Both the position numbers and the translations under genes were made by a program. Shown piece by piece: positions 27,078 to 36,277 of a DNA stretch of 64,000 nucleotides (positions within the stretch are counted from its first letter, which is position 1; every line of letters begins with the position of its first letter). The stretch covers positions 124,001 to 188,000 of the forward strand of contig CALIBC010000179.1 of NCBI GenBank assembly GCA_938045615.1. The letters run 5' to 3'. The notes under the pieces were generated by a model that ran no database searches, was not told where the DNA came from, and saw nothing but the letters and a program-made list of their open reading frames with translations. The DNA comes from an uncultured Clostridia bacterium (lineage in GTDB: Bacteria; Bacillota; Clostridia; Peptostreptococcales; Anaerovoracaceae).

Positions 27078-27853
27078 TTGCTTTTTCTCCTTTGCGTTGA
27101 TCTATCGGTTTTGACTGAAGCATGCTTTTTTCTCAAAAATACAAATGCGATGCATGAGATCGCAAGCACGAGAAAACTCAGTACTTGCGCCTGTTTGAAT
27201 TCTCCTATCATCAAGCTGTCGGTTCTCAACTCTTCAACAAAGAATCTTTCGAGCGAGTAAAGGATGAAGTAGAGCAGTGCGATCTGCCCCGGAAACTTTC
27301 TCTTGCGGCTCAGGAAAAGTAGAAACAAGAAGATTAACAGGCACCAGAGTGACTCATATAGAAATGTGGGATGAACCTTATCTCCGTTAACCGTAATTGC
27401 CCAAGGAAGTTCGGTGAGAGAGCCGTATGCCTCGGAATTGAAAAAATTGCCCCAGCGTCCTATGCTCTGCGCAAGAGCCACCGACGGGAAAATAAGATCG
27501 GCCATATCCGGCAAGTTGATTTTTCGCAGGCGGCAAAAAAACACGGAAACCAACAGACCGGCAATGAGTCCTCCGTGTATAGCCAGTCCCCCGCTGCGTG
27601 TATTGAATATATCCATGGGATTGTTTTTATACGAGGACCACGAAAAAATTACGTAGTAGAGCCTTGCTCCGACGATCGATAAGGGCATCATGACGATGGC
27701 AAGGTTTATGATCTCATCCTTTTCGATGGCAAACTCATGAGCGCGCCTGTAGCTGATAAAAATTGCGAGCATAAAGGCGGCCGCTATCAAAACTCCGTAC
27801 CACATTATGTCTATCCCCAAAAAGGAAAATGCTATTGGATCCGGTGAATGCAT
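27074..27853 (-). CDS. lgt: Prolipoprotein diacylglyceryl transferase
   Basis: Integral membrane enzyme that attaches diacylglycerol to the lipobox Cys of prolipoproteins. The start MHSPDPIAF at 27853 follows GGAGG, giving 259 aa; an upstream in-frame ATG would run into the tRNA terminator. Conserved motifs: GARLYYVIFSW near residue 60, HGGLIAG near 94 (His-Gly-Gly), and the Lgt signature GRWGNFFNSEAYG near 134-146, plus HPTFLYESLW. About seven membrane segments. Directly upstream of ychF on the same strand. Confidence 0.96.
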   Translation of the reverse strand: MHSPDPIAFSFLGIDIMWYGVLIAAAFMLAIFISYRRAHEFAIEKDEIINLAIVMMPLSIVGARLYYVIFSWSSYKNNPMDIFNTRSGGLAIHGGLIAGLLVSVFFCRLRKINLPDMADLIFPSVALAQSIGRWGNFFNSEAYGSLTELPWAITVNGDKVHPTFLYESLWCLLIFLFLLFLSRKRKFPGQIALLYFILYSLERFFVEELRTDSLMIGEFKQAQVLSFLVLAISCIAFVFLRKKHASVKTDRSTQRRKSK

Positions 27854-27881
27854 ATTAACCTCCGATGTATTACGAAAAAAG

Positions 27882-27902
27882 CCGTTGATATCTTCAACGG
27901 CT
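27882..27902 (-). terminator. Terminator of the tRNA cluster
   Basis: GCCGTTGA / TCAACGGC stem with a short loop. On the - strand it is followed by TTTTTTC, right after the tRNA-Cys CCA end and before lgt. Confidence 0.75.
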
Positions 27903-27904
27903 TT

Positions 27905-27979
<75 letters not shown>

Positions 27980-28124
27980 ATGAAGACCGGAATGAAAACG
28001 GAACTTCCGGGAGAATATCCGCAGAATATGGATGTCATGCATCAAGTATGCACAAAATATGTACATACTTGTGGAATGCACGCAAACCCATTCAGTAAAG
28101 TCAAACATCCCGATCTTGAATGAT

Positions 28125-28199
28125 TGGCTAGGGTAGCAGGATTCGAACCTGCGCATGATGGAATCAGAATCCATTGCCTTACCACTTGGCGATACCCCA
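28125..28199 (-). tRNA. tRNA-Gln (CTG)
   Basis: Acceptor TGGGGTA with a G.U pair at 2-71, anticodon CTG in loop TTCTGAT, T-arm GGTTCGAATCC, encoded CCA. Confidence 0.93.
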
Positions 28200-28208
28200 A
28201 CAAGCGAA

Positions 28209-28285
28209 TGGGGTGGGTAGTGGGGATCGAACCCACGCATGTAGGAATCACAATCCTATGTCTTAACCACTTGACTATACCCACC
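28209..28285 (-). tRNA. tRNA-His (GTG)
   Basis: Anticodon GTG in loop TTGTGAT. The additional G at position -1 is encoded (28285) and pairs with C73, the identity element for His. T-arm GGTTCGATCC and CCA are encoded. Confidence 0.96.
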
Positions 28286-28288
28286 ATA

Positions 28289-28365
28289 TGGCGACCAAGA
28301 CGGGGCTCGAACCCGTGACCTCCAGCGTGACAGGCTGGCATTCTAACCAACTGAACTACTTGGCC
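28289..28365 (-). tRNA. tRNA-Asp (GTC)
   Basis: Acceptor GGCCAAG/CTTGGTC, anticodon GTC in loop CTGTCAC, T-arm GGGTTCGAGCCC, encoded CCA. Confidence 0.96.
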
Positions 28366-28378
28366 GTACAATAAAAAG

Positions 28379-28454
28379 TGGTGGGCGCTATAGGGCTCGA
28401 ACCTATGACCCTCTGCTTGTAAGGCAGATGCTCTCCCAGCTGAGCTAAGCGCCC
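28379..28454 (-). tRNA. tRNA-Val (TAC)
   Basis: Acceptor GGGCGCT/AGCGCCC, D-arm AGCTCAGCTGGGAGAGC, anticodon TAC in loop CTTACAA, encoded ACCA end. Confidence 0.97.
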
Positions 28455-28461
28455 GCAAAAA

Positions 28462-28538
28462 TGGTAGCGGCGAGTGGAGTCGAACCACCGACCTTCCGGG
28501 TATGAACCGGACGCTCTAGCCAACTAAGCTACACCGCC
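28462..28538 (-). tRNA. tRNA-Met (CAT), elongator type
   Basis: Anticodon CAT in loop TTCATAC. The acceptor GGCGGTG pairs through position 1-72 (G.U), which argues against initiator tRNA; Ile2 (lysidine) is not fully excluded. First gene of the cluster, encoded CCA. Confidence 0.92.
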
Positions 28539-28570
28539 ACAGGCAGACTTCAAAAGCCGCCGTGCAACTC

Positions 28571-28600
28571 ATAATAACAAACGATATGGGGGACTGTCAA
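28571..28600 (-). promoter_or_regulatory. Promoter of the tRNA cluster
   Basis: On the - strand: TTGACA (28600-28595), 18-bp spacer, TATTAT (28576-28571), about 30 bp before tRNA-Met. Confidence 0.7.
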
Positions 28601-28721
28601 CACTTTTTTTTACGGTCGAAAATTAAATGGCGCTGTCAATCGGGCTGTGCTGCTTCAACACGGCCTCAAACGGCACGCAAACCCGTAATTGCGGTGTATT
28701 TTTCCGTGAACTGAACTTTAT

Positions 28722-28729
28722 GCTATAAT
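28722..28729 (+). promoter_or_regulatory. Extended -10 promoter for the response regulator
   Basis: GCTATAAT preceded by T, i.e. a TGnTATAAT extended -10 (TATAAT at 28724-28729). No good -35 hexamer is visible. About 55 bp upstream of the response regulator start. Confidence 0.5.
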
Positions 28730-28782
28730 GGATGGCATGCAAGGGGGGTTATCCCAATGAATAAATTGAAGAGAGGAACCGT

Positions 28783-29481
28783 ATGAATATTTTGGTTTGC
28801 GATGATGACAGAGAAATTGCCAAGGCTGTTGAAATATATTTAAAGAAAGAGGGGTACGGCGTAATCAAGGCCTATGATGGGGAAGAGGCGCTCAAGGCGT
28901 GCAGTGACAATGAAATTCACCTTATACTAATGGATATAATGATGCCAAAGCTTGACGGAATTAAAGCGACCATGAAAATAAGGGAAGAAAAAAATATTCC
29001 GATCATAATGCTGTCCGCCAAATCCGAAGACGGCGATAAGATCATCGGACTCAATGTGGGAGCCGACGATTACGTGACAAAACCTTTCAACCCTTTGGAG
29101 CTTGTTGCACGCGTAAAGTCACAGCTCAGGCGTTATGTTCACCTCGGTACGATGATAAAAGAAGAGCATGAAAACGGCAAAATATACAAAACAGGTGGGG
29201 TCGTGATGTATGACGATGAGAAAAAGACTGTGGTGGACGGTGAGGAAATATCGCTCACACCGATCGAATACGGCATATTGAGATTGCTTATGACAGAACC
29301 GGGAAGGGTGTTTTCGATGGAAGAAATATACGAAAGCGTTTGGGGAGAGAGAGCCTTCAACTCCGAAAATACGATCGCCGTTCATATAAGGCGCATAAGA
29401 GAAAAAATCGAAATCGAACCAAAAGACCCCAGATATCTCAAAGTGGTCTGGGGCATAGGCTATAAGGTTGAGAAGTTGTAG
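28783..29481 (+). CDS. OmpR/PhoB family response regulator
   Basis: 232-aa two-component transcription factor. Receiver domain residues 1-118: acidic pair DDD near residue 6-8, phospho-acceptor Asp in LILMDIMMP (about 51), Ser/Thr in MLSAKS, and Lys in VTKPFNPLEL. C-terminal winged helix with LTPIEYGILRLLMTEPGRVFSMEEIYESVWGERAFNSENTIAVHIRRIREKIE, typical of the OmpR subclass. The cognate kinase follows after a 343-bp gap that contains likely binding sites. Effector signal unknown. Confidence 0.95.
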   Translation: MNILVCDDDREIAKAVEIYLKKEGYGVIKAYDGEEALKACSDNEIHLILMDIMMPKLDGIKATMKIREEKNIPIIMLSAKSEDGDKIIGLNVGADDYVTKPFNPLELVARVKSQLRRYVHLGTMIKEEHENGKIYKTGGVVMYDDEKKTVVDGEEISLTPIEYGILRLLMTEPGRVFSMEEIYESVWGERAFNSENTIAVHIRRIREKIEIEPKDPRYLKVVWGIGYKVEKL

Positions 29482-29640
29482 CGCACCAAAAATTCAGAAG
29501 TTCAAATACCGTTATCCTCGGAGGATCCGCCTGTCGGTCGAGAAACTGTGGTATTCCAAAAGTTTGAAAACTCATGTGCGAAACGTCATTTCCGCATGAG
29601 AGGGCTGCGCCGGTTTTGTGTGCATGCCAATGATCCGTGA

Positions 29641-29681
29641 ATCTTAATAAAATCTTAATAAAATCTTAAACTTTCCTTAAT
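29641..29681 (+). promoter_or_regulatory. Direct-repeat operator, probable response regulator site
   Basis: Three to four copies of a TCTTAA/CCTTAA core at exact 11-bp spacing (cores starting 29642, 29653, 29664, with a degenerate CCTTAA at 29675). Heptamer direct repeats with one-turn spacing are the usual target of OmpR-family dimers. A TATATT -10-like element follows at about 29697, consistent with activation of the kinase gene. The rest of the 29482-29824 gap shows nothing else I can name. Confidence 0.6.
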
Positions 29682-29824
29682 TGTATTTTCCTGTCGTATA
29701 TTTTATCCTGAAAAAGGTATCGGGATTTGGCATTCATTGTTCCGCCGCTCGAAAGGTTGCGGCGGCGAATGGATGCCGGGGTCTTTTAAGGCATTGAGTC
29801 GAAAAGCAAAGGAGGATTGGAAAA

Positions 29825-31450
29825 TTGAAAGAGGATATTGTGAGGCGCATGATCAAAAGAAAAAATTTGCATATGTCATCGTGTGTGATTGCGGTGGTCT
29901 CCGCAGTGGCTGCTCTTTATAGAGCCATTATGGTCATTATATTTTTTACAGAAACAGACTCACCGAGTGTTAATACGAAATCGGCACCGCAGCATGCAAC
30001 AGAGATGTCTTGGGTTGTGATCGGCTTAGTTGTTGTGTTTATAGCGGCAACAGTGGCTGCGGTAATTACAGCGGGAGAAAAAGAAAAAAACGGTGTAAAA
30101 CTTTTGAGAATAGACAACCTTTTTTCAGATGTGGAGATTGCACTTGGCGCACTTGCCGTTCTGCCGTTAATGCTTGGAACGATTTTCATGGTTGCCGGCA
30201 TTGCAAGGGATCCTGCCTTTTTGCGTATGATGAACAGATTTACGTCTGCGCCGGAAAGAGCAGATGATTTTGTGCGCGGACTGGGTGATCTGGGTGGATT
30301 TTTCTGGATTCCAAATCAACTGGAACCTCGGATCACGACTTGTTTGGGGATAATCATGGTGTTATTGGCCGCAATCGTGGAGCTTGCCGTCATTTGTTCG
30401 GTGGCGAGGAAGGTGAAAAACGGTGTATTTCTCAAGAATATAGCCATATGTGTTTTCATACGTTATTTGTTGGACAGTGCAGCACGCTCCGCATCTGTAC
30501 TTGCACTGTCGCTCGGAATCCCGATCGGACTTGTTGTTCTCGGATTCAGCTGGGTTACTGCGATACCGGCGATGGCGGCAATAATTTATTTCGTACCTAG
30601 ATGGGTAGAGAAATACAGAATCCTCAGAGAAGGTTTGACCGAAGTGAAGAACGGGAATTTTGACAAAAATATCGTCTTGCGGAGTAAACGAATTGGTGAG
30701 TTTGAGCGTATCGCCGACGATATAAATTCTATTTCCCGAGCACAGGCCATGGCGGTTGAGAAGGAAATCAGAAATCAGAGATTAAAGTCGGAACTGATTT
30801 CCAATGTTTCACACGATTTGAGAACACCGCTTACATCCATGGTGAGCTATGTGGATTTGCTGCGCAAGGAAGGCTTCGATTCGGAAAATGCGGATGAGTA
30901 TTTGGATATAATTCAAAATAAGACGAAGAGACTTCAGAAACTGACCGAGGATTTGTTTGAGGCCGCAAAGGCATCGAGCGGAGATATGCCGACAGACATA
31001 AAAGCGGTTCAGGTACAGTCCATAGTGGAGCAGGCTTTGGTGGAAACGGCAGATCGAATCAAAGAAAGGCAAGTTGAGGTCATCTGCAACTATAAAACCG
31101 AAAATCCAAGTGTGATGGCGGATGGCAAACTTCTCTGGAGGGTAATGGAAAACCTCTTGAGCAACATAAGTAAATATGCATTGGAGCACAGCCGTGCGTA
31201 CATCGATGTGACCGAAGACGACGACACGATGAGGATAGAAATCAAGAATATCTCGAAGGAACCGCTGAATATTTCCGAGGAAGAACTTATGGAGAGATTC
31301 AAGAGGGGTGATGAATCCAGAAATACGGAAGGCAGCGGGCTTGGACTTGCCATCGCAAGAGATCTTATGACCCTAATGGGAGGAAATTTCAAGATCGTTA
31401 TCGACGGCGATCTGTTCAAGGTCATTTTGAATCTAAAGAAAGGCAATTGA
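29825..31450 (+). CDS. Membrane sensor histidine kinase
   Basis: 541 aa from a TTG start with AAAGGAGG about nine bases upstream. At least six hydrophobic segments occupy residues 18-260, with no large extracellular domain, suggesting membrane-embedded sensing. A HAMP-like segment (REGLTEVKNGNFDKNIVLRS..) lies near 268-310, the HisKA H-box SNVSHDLRTPLTSM near 325, and the HATPase N-box NLLSNISKYAL near 445 with GSGLGLAIARDL near 505. The expected partner is the regulator encoded upstream. A strong hairpin terminator follows. Confidence 0.93.
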   Translation: MKEDIVRRMIKRKNLHMSSCVIAVVSAVAALYRAIMVIIFFTETDSPSVNTKSAPQHATEMSWVVIGLVVVFIAATVAAVITAGEKEKNGVKLLRIDNLFSDVEIALGALAVLPLMLGTIFMVAGIARDPAFLRMMNRFTSAPERADDFVRGLGDLGGFFWIPNQLEPRITTCLGIIMVLLAAIVELAVICSVARKVKNGVFLKNIAICVFIRYLLDSAARSASVLALSLGIPIGLVVLGFSWVTAIPAMAAIIYFVPRWVEKYRILREGLTEVKNGNFDKNIVLRSKRIGEFERIADDINSISRAQAMAVEKEIRNQRLKSELISNVSHDLRTPLTSMVSYVDLLRKEGFDSENADEYLDIIQNKTKRLQKLTEDLFEAAKASSGDMPTDIKAVQVQSIVEQALVETADRIKERQVEVICNYKTENPSVMADGKLLWRVMENLLSNISKYALEHSRAYIDVTEDDDTMRIEIKNISKEPLNISEEELMERFKRGDESRNTEGSGLGLAIARDLMTLMGGNFKIVIDGDLFKVILNLKKGN

Positions 31451-31470
31451 AAAGGACATAAGCCCATATA

Positions 31471-31508
31471 GAACAATACCCACCGGCGCCTCCCGGTGGG
31501 TATTGTTC
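31471..31508 (+). terminator. Terminator after the histidine kinase
   Basis: Exact 16-bp stem: GAACAATACCCACCGG (31471-31486) with its complement at 31493-31508, 6-nt loop. There is little T-run. A second hairpin TGCCCGGG (31520-31527) / CCCGGGCA (31533-31540) lies just downstream. Confidence 0.65.
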
Positions 31509-31684
31509 GTTCCGAAAAATGCCCGGGCGATACCCGGGCAACCTTGATATTGTAAGTGGATGTGGCTATAATGGTTACTGTGGGGTGGGTTGTTGCCCCA
31601 TCGATGCGAGAGTTTATACCGTTTACGGTTTTCTTAGGTATCGGCGCCCAAGTTTGACGGATATACAGAAGATGAGAGCGGGAG

Positions 31685-32782
31685 ATGAGTGTGAAACAGA
31701 TATTTGTGGAAGAACTGAAGCAGAATCAGAATATAATGGATTTTTTCATGGTGAAGATGATAGGGATCAAGACAGGGGGCAACGGCAAGGTATACCTTGA
31801 TCTGAAACTCGGTGACAAGACCGGAGAAGTCAACTCAAAAAAATGGGATATAGCAGACGACGAAAAAGAAATGCTTGATCAGATCAAAGAGGGAGAGATC
31901 GTCAAAGTAAAGGCATCTGTGACCGACTGGCAGAATCAGAAGCAGCTCAGGGTAACGAAGATACGTAAAGCCGTCGAGTCGGATGGGCTGAAATTGGAGG
32001 ATTTTATAAAAGCTGCGCCGGAGAGACCGGGATACATGTACGAGTATCTGCTGGATATCGCAAAGTCCATGGAGGACAGGGAACTTGGCCGTATTTCACA
32101 GAGAATTTTGGAAGAAAACAAAGAGGCTCTGATGTACTATCCTGCGGCGATGAGAAATCACCATGCGGAGTTTGCGGGGCTTTTGTGGCACATGAAGAGG
32201 ATGGTCATGACGGGACTCAAGCTATGCGATGTTTATACCGATCTTGACAGGGATTTGCTTGTGACAGGGGTAATTGTTCATGACATTGAGAAGATACATG
32301 AGATTCACTCGGATCACAATGGAGTGTCTCCGGGATATTCTTTTGAAGGACAGATGCTCGGTCACATAGTCATGGGAATAAAGTATCTGGAAAAAGTGGG
32401 AGATGAAATGGGGGTTTCAAGGGAAAAACTGATAATGCTCGAACATATGATTTTGTCGCACCACTATGAACCGGAATTCGGAAGTCCCAAGAAACCGCTG
32501 TTTCCCGAGGCGGAGATGCTACATTATTTGGATATCATAGACGCAAGGATGTTCGACATGTCGGAGGCGCTTGCGACGGCGGAGGCGGGCGATTTTTCCG
32601 ACAGAGTTTGGACACTTGACAACAGAAGATTATACAAACCCGAAAGTATGAAAAAAAGGATGAAATTCTCCCCGGCGGCAGGAAATGCGGGCGGCGATAT
32701 CGCGGGGAATGATACCGTGGGAGACGATGCCGCAGGTGGGGATGCACCGTCAAAGATGCCGGAGCTGAACGATGGAAATTAA
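31685..32782 (+). CDS. yhaM: 3'-5' exoribonuclease YhaM family
   Basis: 365 aa. N-terminal OB-fold nucleic-acid-binding domain (residues 1-95; GGNGKVYLDLKLGDKTGEV) followed by an HD phosphohydrolase domain with NHHAEFAGLLWHMKRM near 155, VIVHDIEKIHEI (the HD pair) near 199 and MILSHHYEPEFGSPKKPLFPEAEMLHYLDIIDA near 255-290. This matches Bacillus YhaM, a Mn-dependent 3'-5' exonuclease acting on RNA and ssDNA. The last ~45 residues are a Gly/Asp/Ala-rich low-complexity tail. Its end overlaps recD2 by 11 bp. Confidence 0.92.
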   Translation: MSVKQIFVEELKQNQNIMDFFMVKMIGIKTGGNGKVYLDLKLGDKTGEVNSKKWDIADDEKEMLDQIKEGEIVKVKASVTDWQNQKQLRVTKIRKAVESDGLKLEDFIKAAPERPGYMYEYLLDIAKSMEDRELGRISQRILEENKEALMYYPAAMRNHHAEFAGLLWHMKRMVMTGLKLCDVYTDLDRDLLVTGVIVHDIEKIHEIHSDHNGVSPGYSFEGQMLGHIVMGIKYLEKVGDEMGVSREKLIMLEHMILSHHYEPEFGSPKKPLFPEAEMLHYLDIIDARMFDMSEALATAEAGDFSDRVWTLDNRRLYKPESMKKRMKFSPAAGNAGGDIAGNDTVGDDAAGGDAPSKMPELNDGN

Positions 32783-34991
32783 AACCGGGATTTTTACGGA
32801 CATATTTTTTCATAATGAAGAAAACGGATACACAATAGCTGAACTTGAAACCGAAGATGAGATCTTAACGGTGGTGGGAAGCATTTCAAACCCGTCCAAA
32901 GGTATGCGATTTGAGTTGAAAGGTCAATTCAGGATTCATCCCAGATACGGGGAGCAGTTTGCTTTTATCCAAGCGGTGGAACAACTTCCGACGACAACAA
33001 AGGGGATAGAAGAGTTTCTCGCTTCCGGCGCCATAAAGGGTGTGGGTTCGAAAATGGCCGTTGCAATCACAGGTATGTTTGGGGAGGAAACTCTTGACAT
33101 AATCGAAAAAAGTCCGAAAAAACTGTGCAAGGTCTCGGGAATAGGCGAAAAAAAAGCCGAAATGATAGCCGAATCGTTTGCGCTTCATAGGGAGTTTGCC
33201 GATGTTTCCATAAAATTTCAGAAGTTCGGGATTTCGTCTACACAGGCGCTTAAACTCTATAAGGCCTATGGGAAAGATGCTCCGGACATAATCGCAGAGA
33301 ATCCCTACAGACTCGCCGATGAACTTTACGGTTTCGGATTTCACAGAGCCGATCAGGTCGCATTTAAGATGGGGGTTGCGCCGGATTCGCCGTTTAGAAT
33401 AGAAAGCGGAATAAGATATGGTCTTTGGGAGTACGTGAACGACGGTAGCACTTATGTTCCGATGGAAACCCTGTGCGAGAAAGTTGCGCAGATCCTCGAT
33501 TTGACGAGGGAGCAGGTGTCAGAATCCGTTTTCAACATGGCGATAAGCGGGGATGTGCAGCTTGATTTGATTGACAGAATCAGGGTTGTTTATCTGTATC
33601 CTTATTACCGCGCCGAGCAAAAGGTCTGCGGCAGCCTTGCGGCGATTTCCGCAGCCGAACTCAAGACCCTTGCTGCGGATGTCGAAAAAAGTATAGAAAT
33701 GACGGAAAAGAGTGCCGGGATTTTCCTGTCGAGCGGTCAGAAAGAAGCTGTAAGAAAATCCGTGAGAAACGGGGTTTCGGTAATTACGGGAGGCCCCGGC
33801 ACGGGCAAAACCACGATAATCAATGCCATAATAAACGTGTTCAAAGAAAATGATTTTGACGTTGCCATCGCAGCGCCGACGGGACGTGCGGCAAAACGTA
33901 TAACTGAAACATCGGGTCATCCCGCATCCACAATCCACAGGCTGCTGGAATATTATTACTCTGAAGAAACCGAGGACATGAAATTTGGAAAGACACAGGA
34001 AGATCCCTTAAAACACGATGTGGTGGTAATAGACGAGGCATCCATGATAGACTTGATGCTTATGAAAGGCCTTACCGATGCGATAAAACCGGGAACAAGA
34101 CTGATTCTTGTCGGAGACAGTGATCAGCTCCCGTCGGTGGGCGCAGGCAATGTCCTGAAAGACATTATAGATAGCGGTTTTATCGCAGTTTCCAAACTCA
34201 ATGAAATATATCGGCAGGCGCAGGAGAGCATGATAGTTGTGAACGCCCACAGAATAAACCATGGGGAATATCCATCCCTGAACGGTGCGGACGGCGATTT
34301 TTTTCATATGGAGAGAAGCAACGAGATGCAGATGCAGTCACTCATCGTGGAACTTGTGACAAGCAGACTTCCCGGATACTATAAAGGAATCGATGCCGTG
34401 AAAGATATACAGGTTCTTTCACCCATCAAAAAGGGTAATGTCGGAACGCTCCGTTTGAACAGCATATTGCAGGCGGCATTCAATCCGCCGAGGAAGGGAT
34501 TGGTCGAGAAAGTGTTCATGGACAGAACTTTTCGCGTCGGGGATAAGGTCATGCAGACAAAGAACAACTACCGGGCGGAGTGGAAAATACCGTCGCGCGG
34601 GCAGTCCGGACAGGGTATATTTAACGGAGATGTCGGATTTATAAAGTCGATGGATCTTGAATACGGCACGATGAGTGTTTTGTTTGATGACGAGAAATAC
34701 GTGGAGTATGAGTTTTCACAACTTGAAGAGTTGGAACTTGCATATGCGGTTACGGTGCATAAAAGTCAGGGCAGTGAATTTCCGATAATGGTCATGCCGG
34801 TGTCATGGTTTCCGCCTATGCTGGCCACGCGCAATCTGCTCTATACTGCGGTGACAAGAGGAAAACAAGCCGTTGTGCTGGTAGGCTCGGAAAGCAGGCT
34901 GAGAGCCATGGTTGACAACGAACGAATCAAACTCAGATACTCGGGGCTTGGGGCACGCCTAGGCAACATGATGGCGTTCAGTGTGGAATAG
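32772..34991 (+). CDS. recD2: SF1B helicase RecD2
   Basis: 5'-3' DNA helicase of the stand-alone RecD2 type (not in a RecBCD complex), 739 aa. N-terminal OB-like domain (residues 1-75), helix-hairpin-helix segments (VSGIGEKKAEMIAESF near 122), then RecA-like helicase domains with Walker A GGPGTGKTT (about 338), VVVIDEASMIDL near 418, VGDSDQLPSVGAG near 452, and the C-terminal UvrD-like motif VTVHKSQGSEFPIMV near 660 with TAVTRGKQ. Translationally coupled to yhaM, suggesting a joint DNA/RNA maintenance role. Confidence 0.95.
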   Translation: MEIKTGIFTDIFFHNEENGYTIAELETEDEILTVVGSISNPSKGMRFELKGQFRIHPRYGEQFAFIQAVEQLPTTTKGIEEFLASGAIKGVGSKMAVAITGMFGEETLDIIEKSPKKLCKVSGIGEKKAEMIAESFALHREFADVSIKFQKFGISSTQALKLYKAYGKDAPDIIAENPYRLADELYGFGFHRADQVAFKMGVAPDSPFRIESGIRYGLWEYVNDGSTYVPMETLCEKVAQILDLTREQVSESVFNMAISGDVQLDLIDRIRVVYLYPYYRAEQKVCGSLAAISAAELKTLAADVEKSIEMTEKSAGIFLSSGQKEAVRKSVRNGVSVITGGPGTGKTTIINAIINVFKENDFDVAIAAPTGRAAKRITETSGHPASTIHRLLEYYYSEETEDMKFGKTQEDPLKHDVVVIDEASMIDLMLMKGLTDAIKPGTRLILVGDSDQLPSVGAGNVLKDIIDSGFIAVSKLNEIYRQAQESMIVVNAHRINHGEYPSLNGADGDFFHMERSNEMQMQSLIVELVTSRLPGYYKGIDAVKDIQVLSPIKKGNVGTLRLNSILQAAFNPPRKGLVEKVFMDRTFRVGDKVMQTKNNYRAEWKIPSRGQSGQGIFNGDVGFIKSMDLEYGTMSVLFDDEKYVEYEFSQLEELELAYAVTVHKSQGSEFPIMVMPVSWFPPMLATRNLLYTAVTRGKQAVVLVGSESRLRAMVDNERIKLRYSGLGARLGNMMAFSVE

Positions 34992-35070
34992 AAATCCGGC
35001 TACGGGAGTGAAAATCAATGCACACAGAAAATTGAAAGCATGACGAAAGAAGCCGCAAAGAGAGCATGAA

Positions 35071-35739
35071 ATGAAAAAGACGAGAAAACTTTCGGATAGT
35101 ATTTTGGATTACGTGTTCCCCCCTTCGCTTTATTGTATTTGCTGTGGAAACATAATCGACCAAACCAGAACCTACAACTTGTGTGATCACTGCATAAGAC
35201 ATATACGATGGGACGGGGAGCCTGTTTCGTACAGATGGGGGATGGAAGTGCTGAGATGTGCCGAATATGGACTCTATGAGAGAACACTGATTTTTTCCTT
35301 AAAGTACAAAAATAACAAGTACATTGCCAGAACGATAGCGGAAATAATGGCTGACAGGTTGAATTTGGCGCAAGTCGGCTATGATGTGGCAGTTCCCGTT
35401 CCCATAAGTTCCGAAAAGTTGAGACAGCGCGGTTTCAATCAGTCCGAACTCATGGCAAGGCACCTGGGAAAGCTCACGGGCAAGCCGGTGAGTGCCCATG
35501 CTCTTGAGAGGATTGGAAACACGGTACCTATGCGTGGACTTTCTCCGACGGAGAGGGAGATGAATATAAAGGACAAAATCAAATTGAACGAGAGGCAAGC
35601 AAAAGCCCTAAGAGATAAAAATATATTGCTTCTGGATGATATATCCACCACAGGCAGTACGGCGAGAGAATGCGCAAAAATCTTGAGACAGGCGAACCCC
35701 GCAAGGATCATATTTTTGGCGTTCGCCGGCAGATGGTAG
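35071..35739 (+). CDS. comF: ComF family phosphoribosyltransferase-like protein
   Basis: 222 aa. The N-terminus has a zinc-binding C4 set (YCICCGN and CDHCIRHI) and the C-terminal half a PRTase fold with the PRPP loop NILLLDDISTTGSTARECAKIL near 187-208. The segment VPVPISSEKLRQRGFNQSELMARHLG is diagnostic for ComFC/GntX. In naturally competent bacteria ComFC helps take DNA into the cytoplasm. The anchored nuclease at 18 kb would fit a DNA-uptake theme, but no comEC or comFA lies in the window. Confidence 0.93.
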   Translation: MKKTRKLSDSILDYVFPPSLYCICCGNIIDQTRTYNLCDHCIRHIRWDGEPVSYRWGMEVLRCAEYGLYERTLIFSLKYKNNKYIARTIAEIMADRLNLAQVGYDVAVPVPISSEKLRQRGFNQSELMARHLGKLTGKPVSAHALERIGNTVPMRGLSPTEREMNIKDKIKLNERQAKALRDKNILLLDDISTTGSTARECAKILRQANPARIIFLAFAGRW

Positions 35740-35921
35740 AGCTGAATTGCGCCATTTGACGAACACGCAAGTGACCTTGACCACGTGAAGCGGATGCGTA
35801 TGAAATTACCCAAGAATAACAGTTTTTTCGCGGCAGGCCGTAAAATGATTTTGAGACCGATTAATTGTCAAATTCCCGTATCGATGATAGCAGAAGAATA
35901 TTTTTCATACGGCGAATATGT

Positions 35922-35941
35922 ATTGTAATATGCGATACAAT
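35922..35941 (+). promoter_or_regulatory. Probable relBE operator
   Basis: Inverted repeat ATTGTA (35922-35927) - 8 bp - TACAAT (35936-35941), 33 bp upstream of relB. Position and symmetry fit autoregulation by the antitoxin; TACAAT could also be the -10. Confidence 0.5.
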
Positions 35942-35974
35942 GTTGTATGATTTTCTCAAAGGATGGTGATTAAT

Positions 35975-36277
35975 ATGGCACTTACAAAAACGGCAAATGT
36001 AAATGTGAGAATACAGGAAAATATAAAGCAGCAGGCTGAGCAGATTCTGGAAACCATAGGCATTCCCAGAGCTACAGCAATCGATATGTTCTATAGACAA
36101 ATAATCTTAAATAATGGTATTCCGTTTTCTCTAAAGATACCTAAAAACTTACCGATAAGAGAAAACATGGATGAAAAGGCATTTAATTCACTCATGGCAA
36201 ATGGATACACACAGTCAATTCAAGGAGATTCTTATGATATAGACGATGTGTTTGAGGAACTTGAGAAAGATTTGTAA
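35975..36277 (+). CDS. relB: RelB/DinJ family antitoxin
   Basis: ATG 35975 (AAAGGA upstream) gives 100 aa. N-terminal ribbon-helix-helix type DNA-binding segment: TANVNVRIQENIKQQAEQILETIGIPRATAIDMFYRQII, the RelB/DinJ pattern. The C-terminal acidic tail (DIDDVFEELEKDL) would wrap the toxin. It overlaps the toxin gene by one base (TAATG). The stretch is clearly more AT-rich than its neighbours, suggesting a transferred module. Confidence 0.92.
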   Translation: MALTKTANVNVRIQENIKQQAEQILETIGIPRATAIDMFYRQIILNNGIPFSLKIPKNLPIRENMDEKAFNSLMANGYTQSIQGDSYDIDDVFEELEKDL

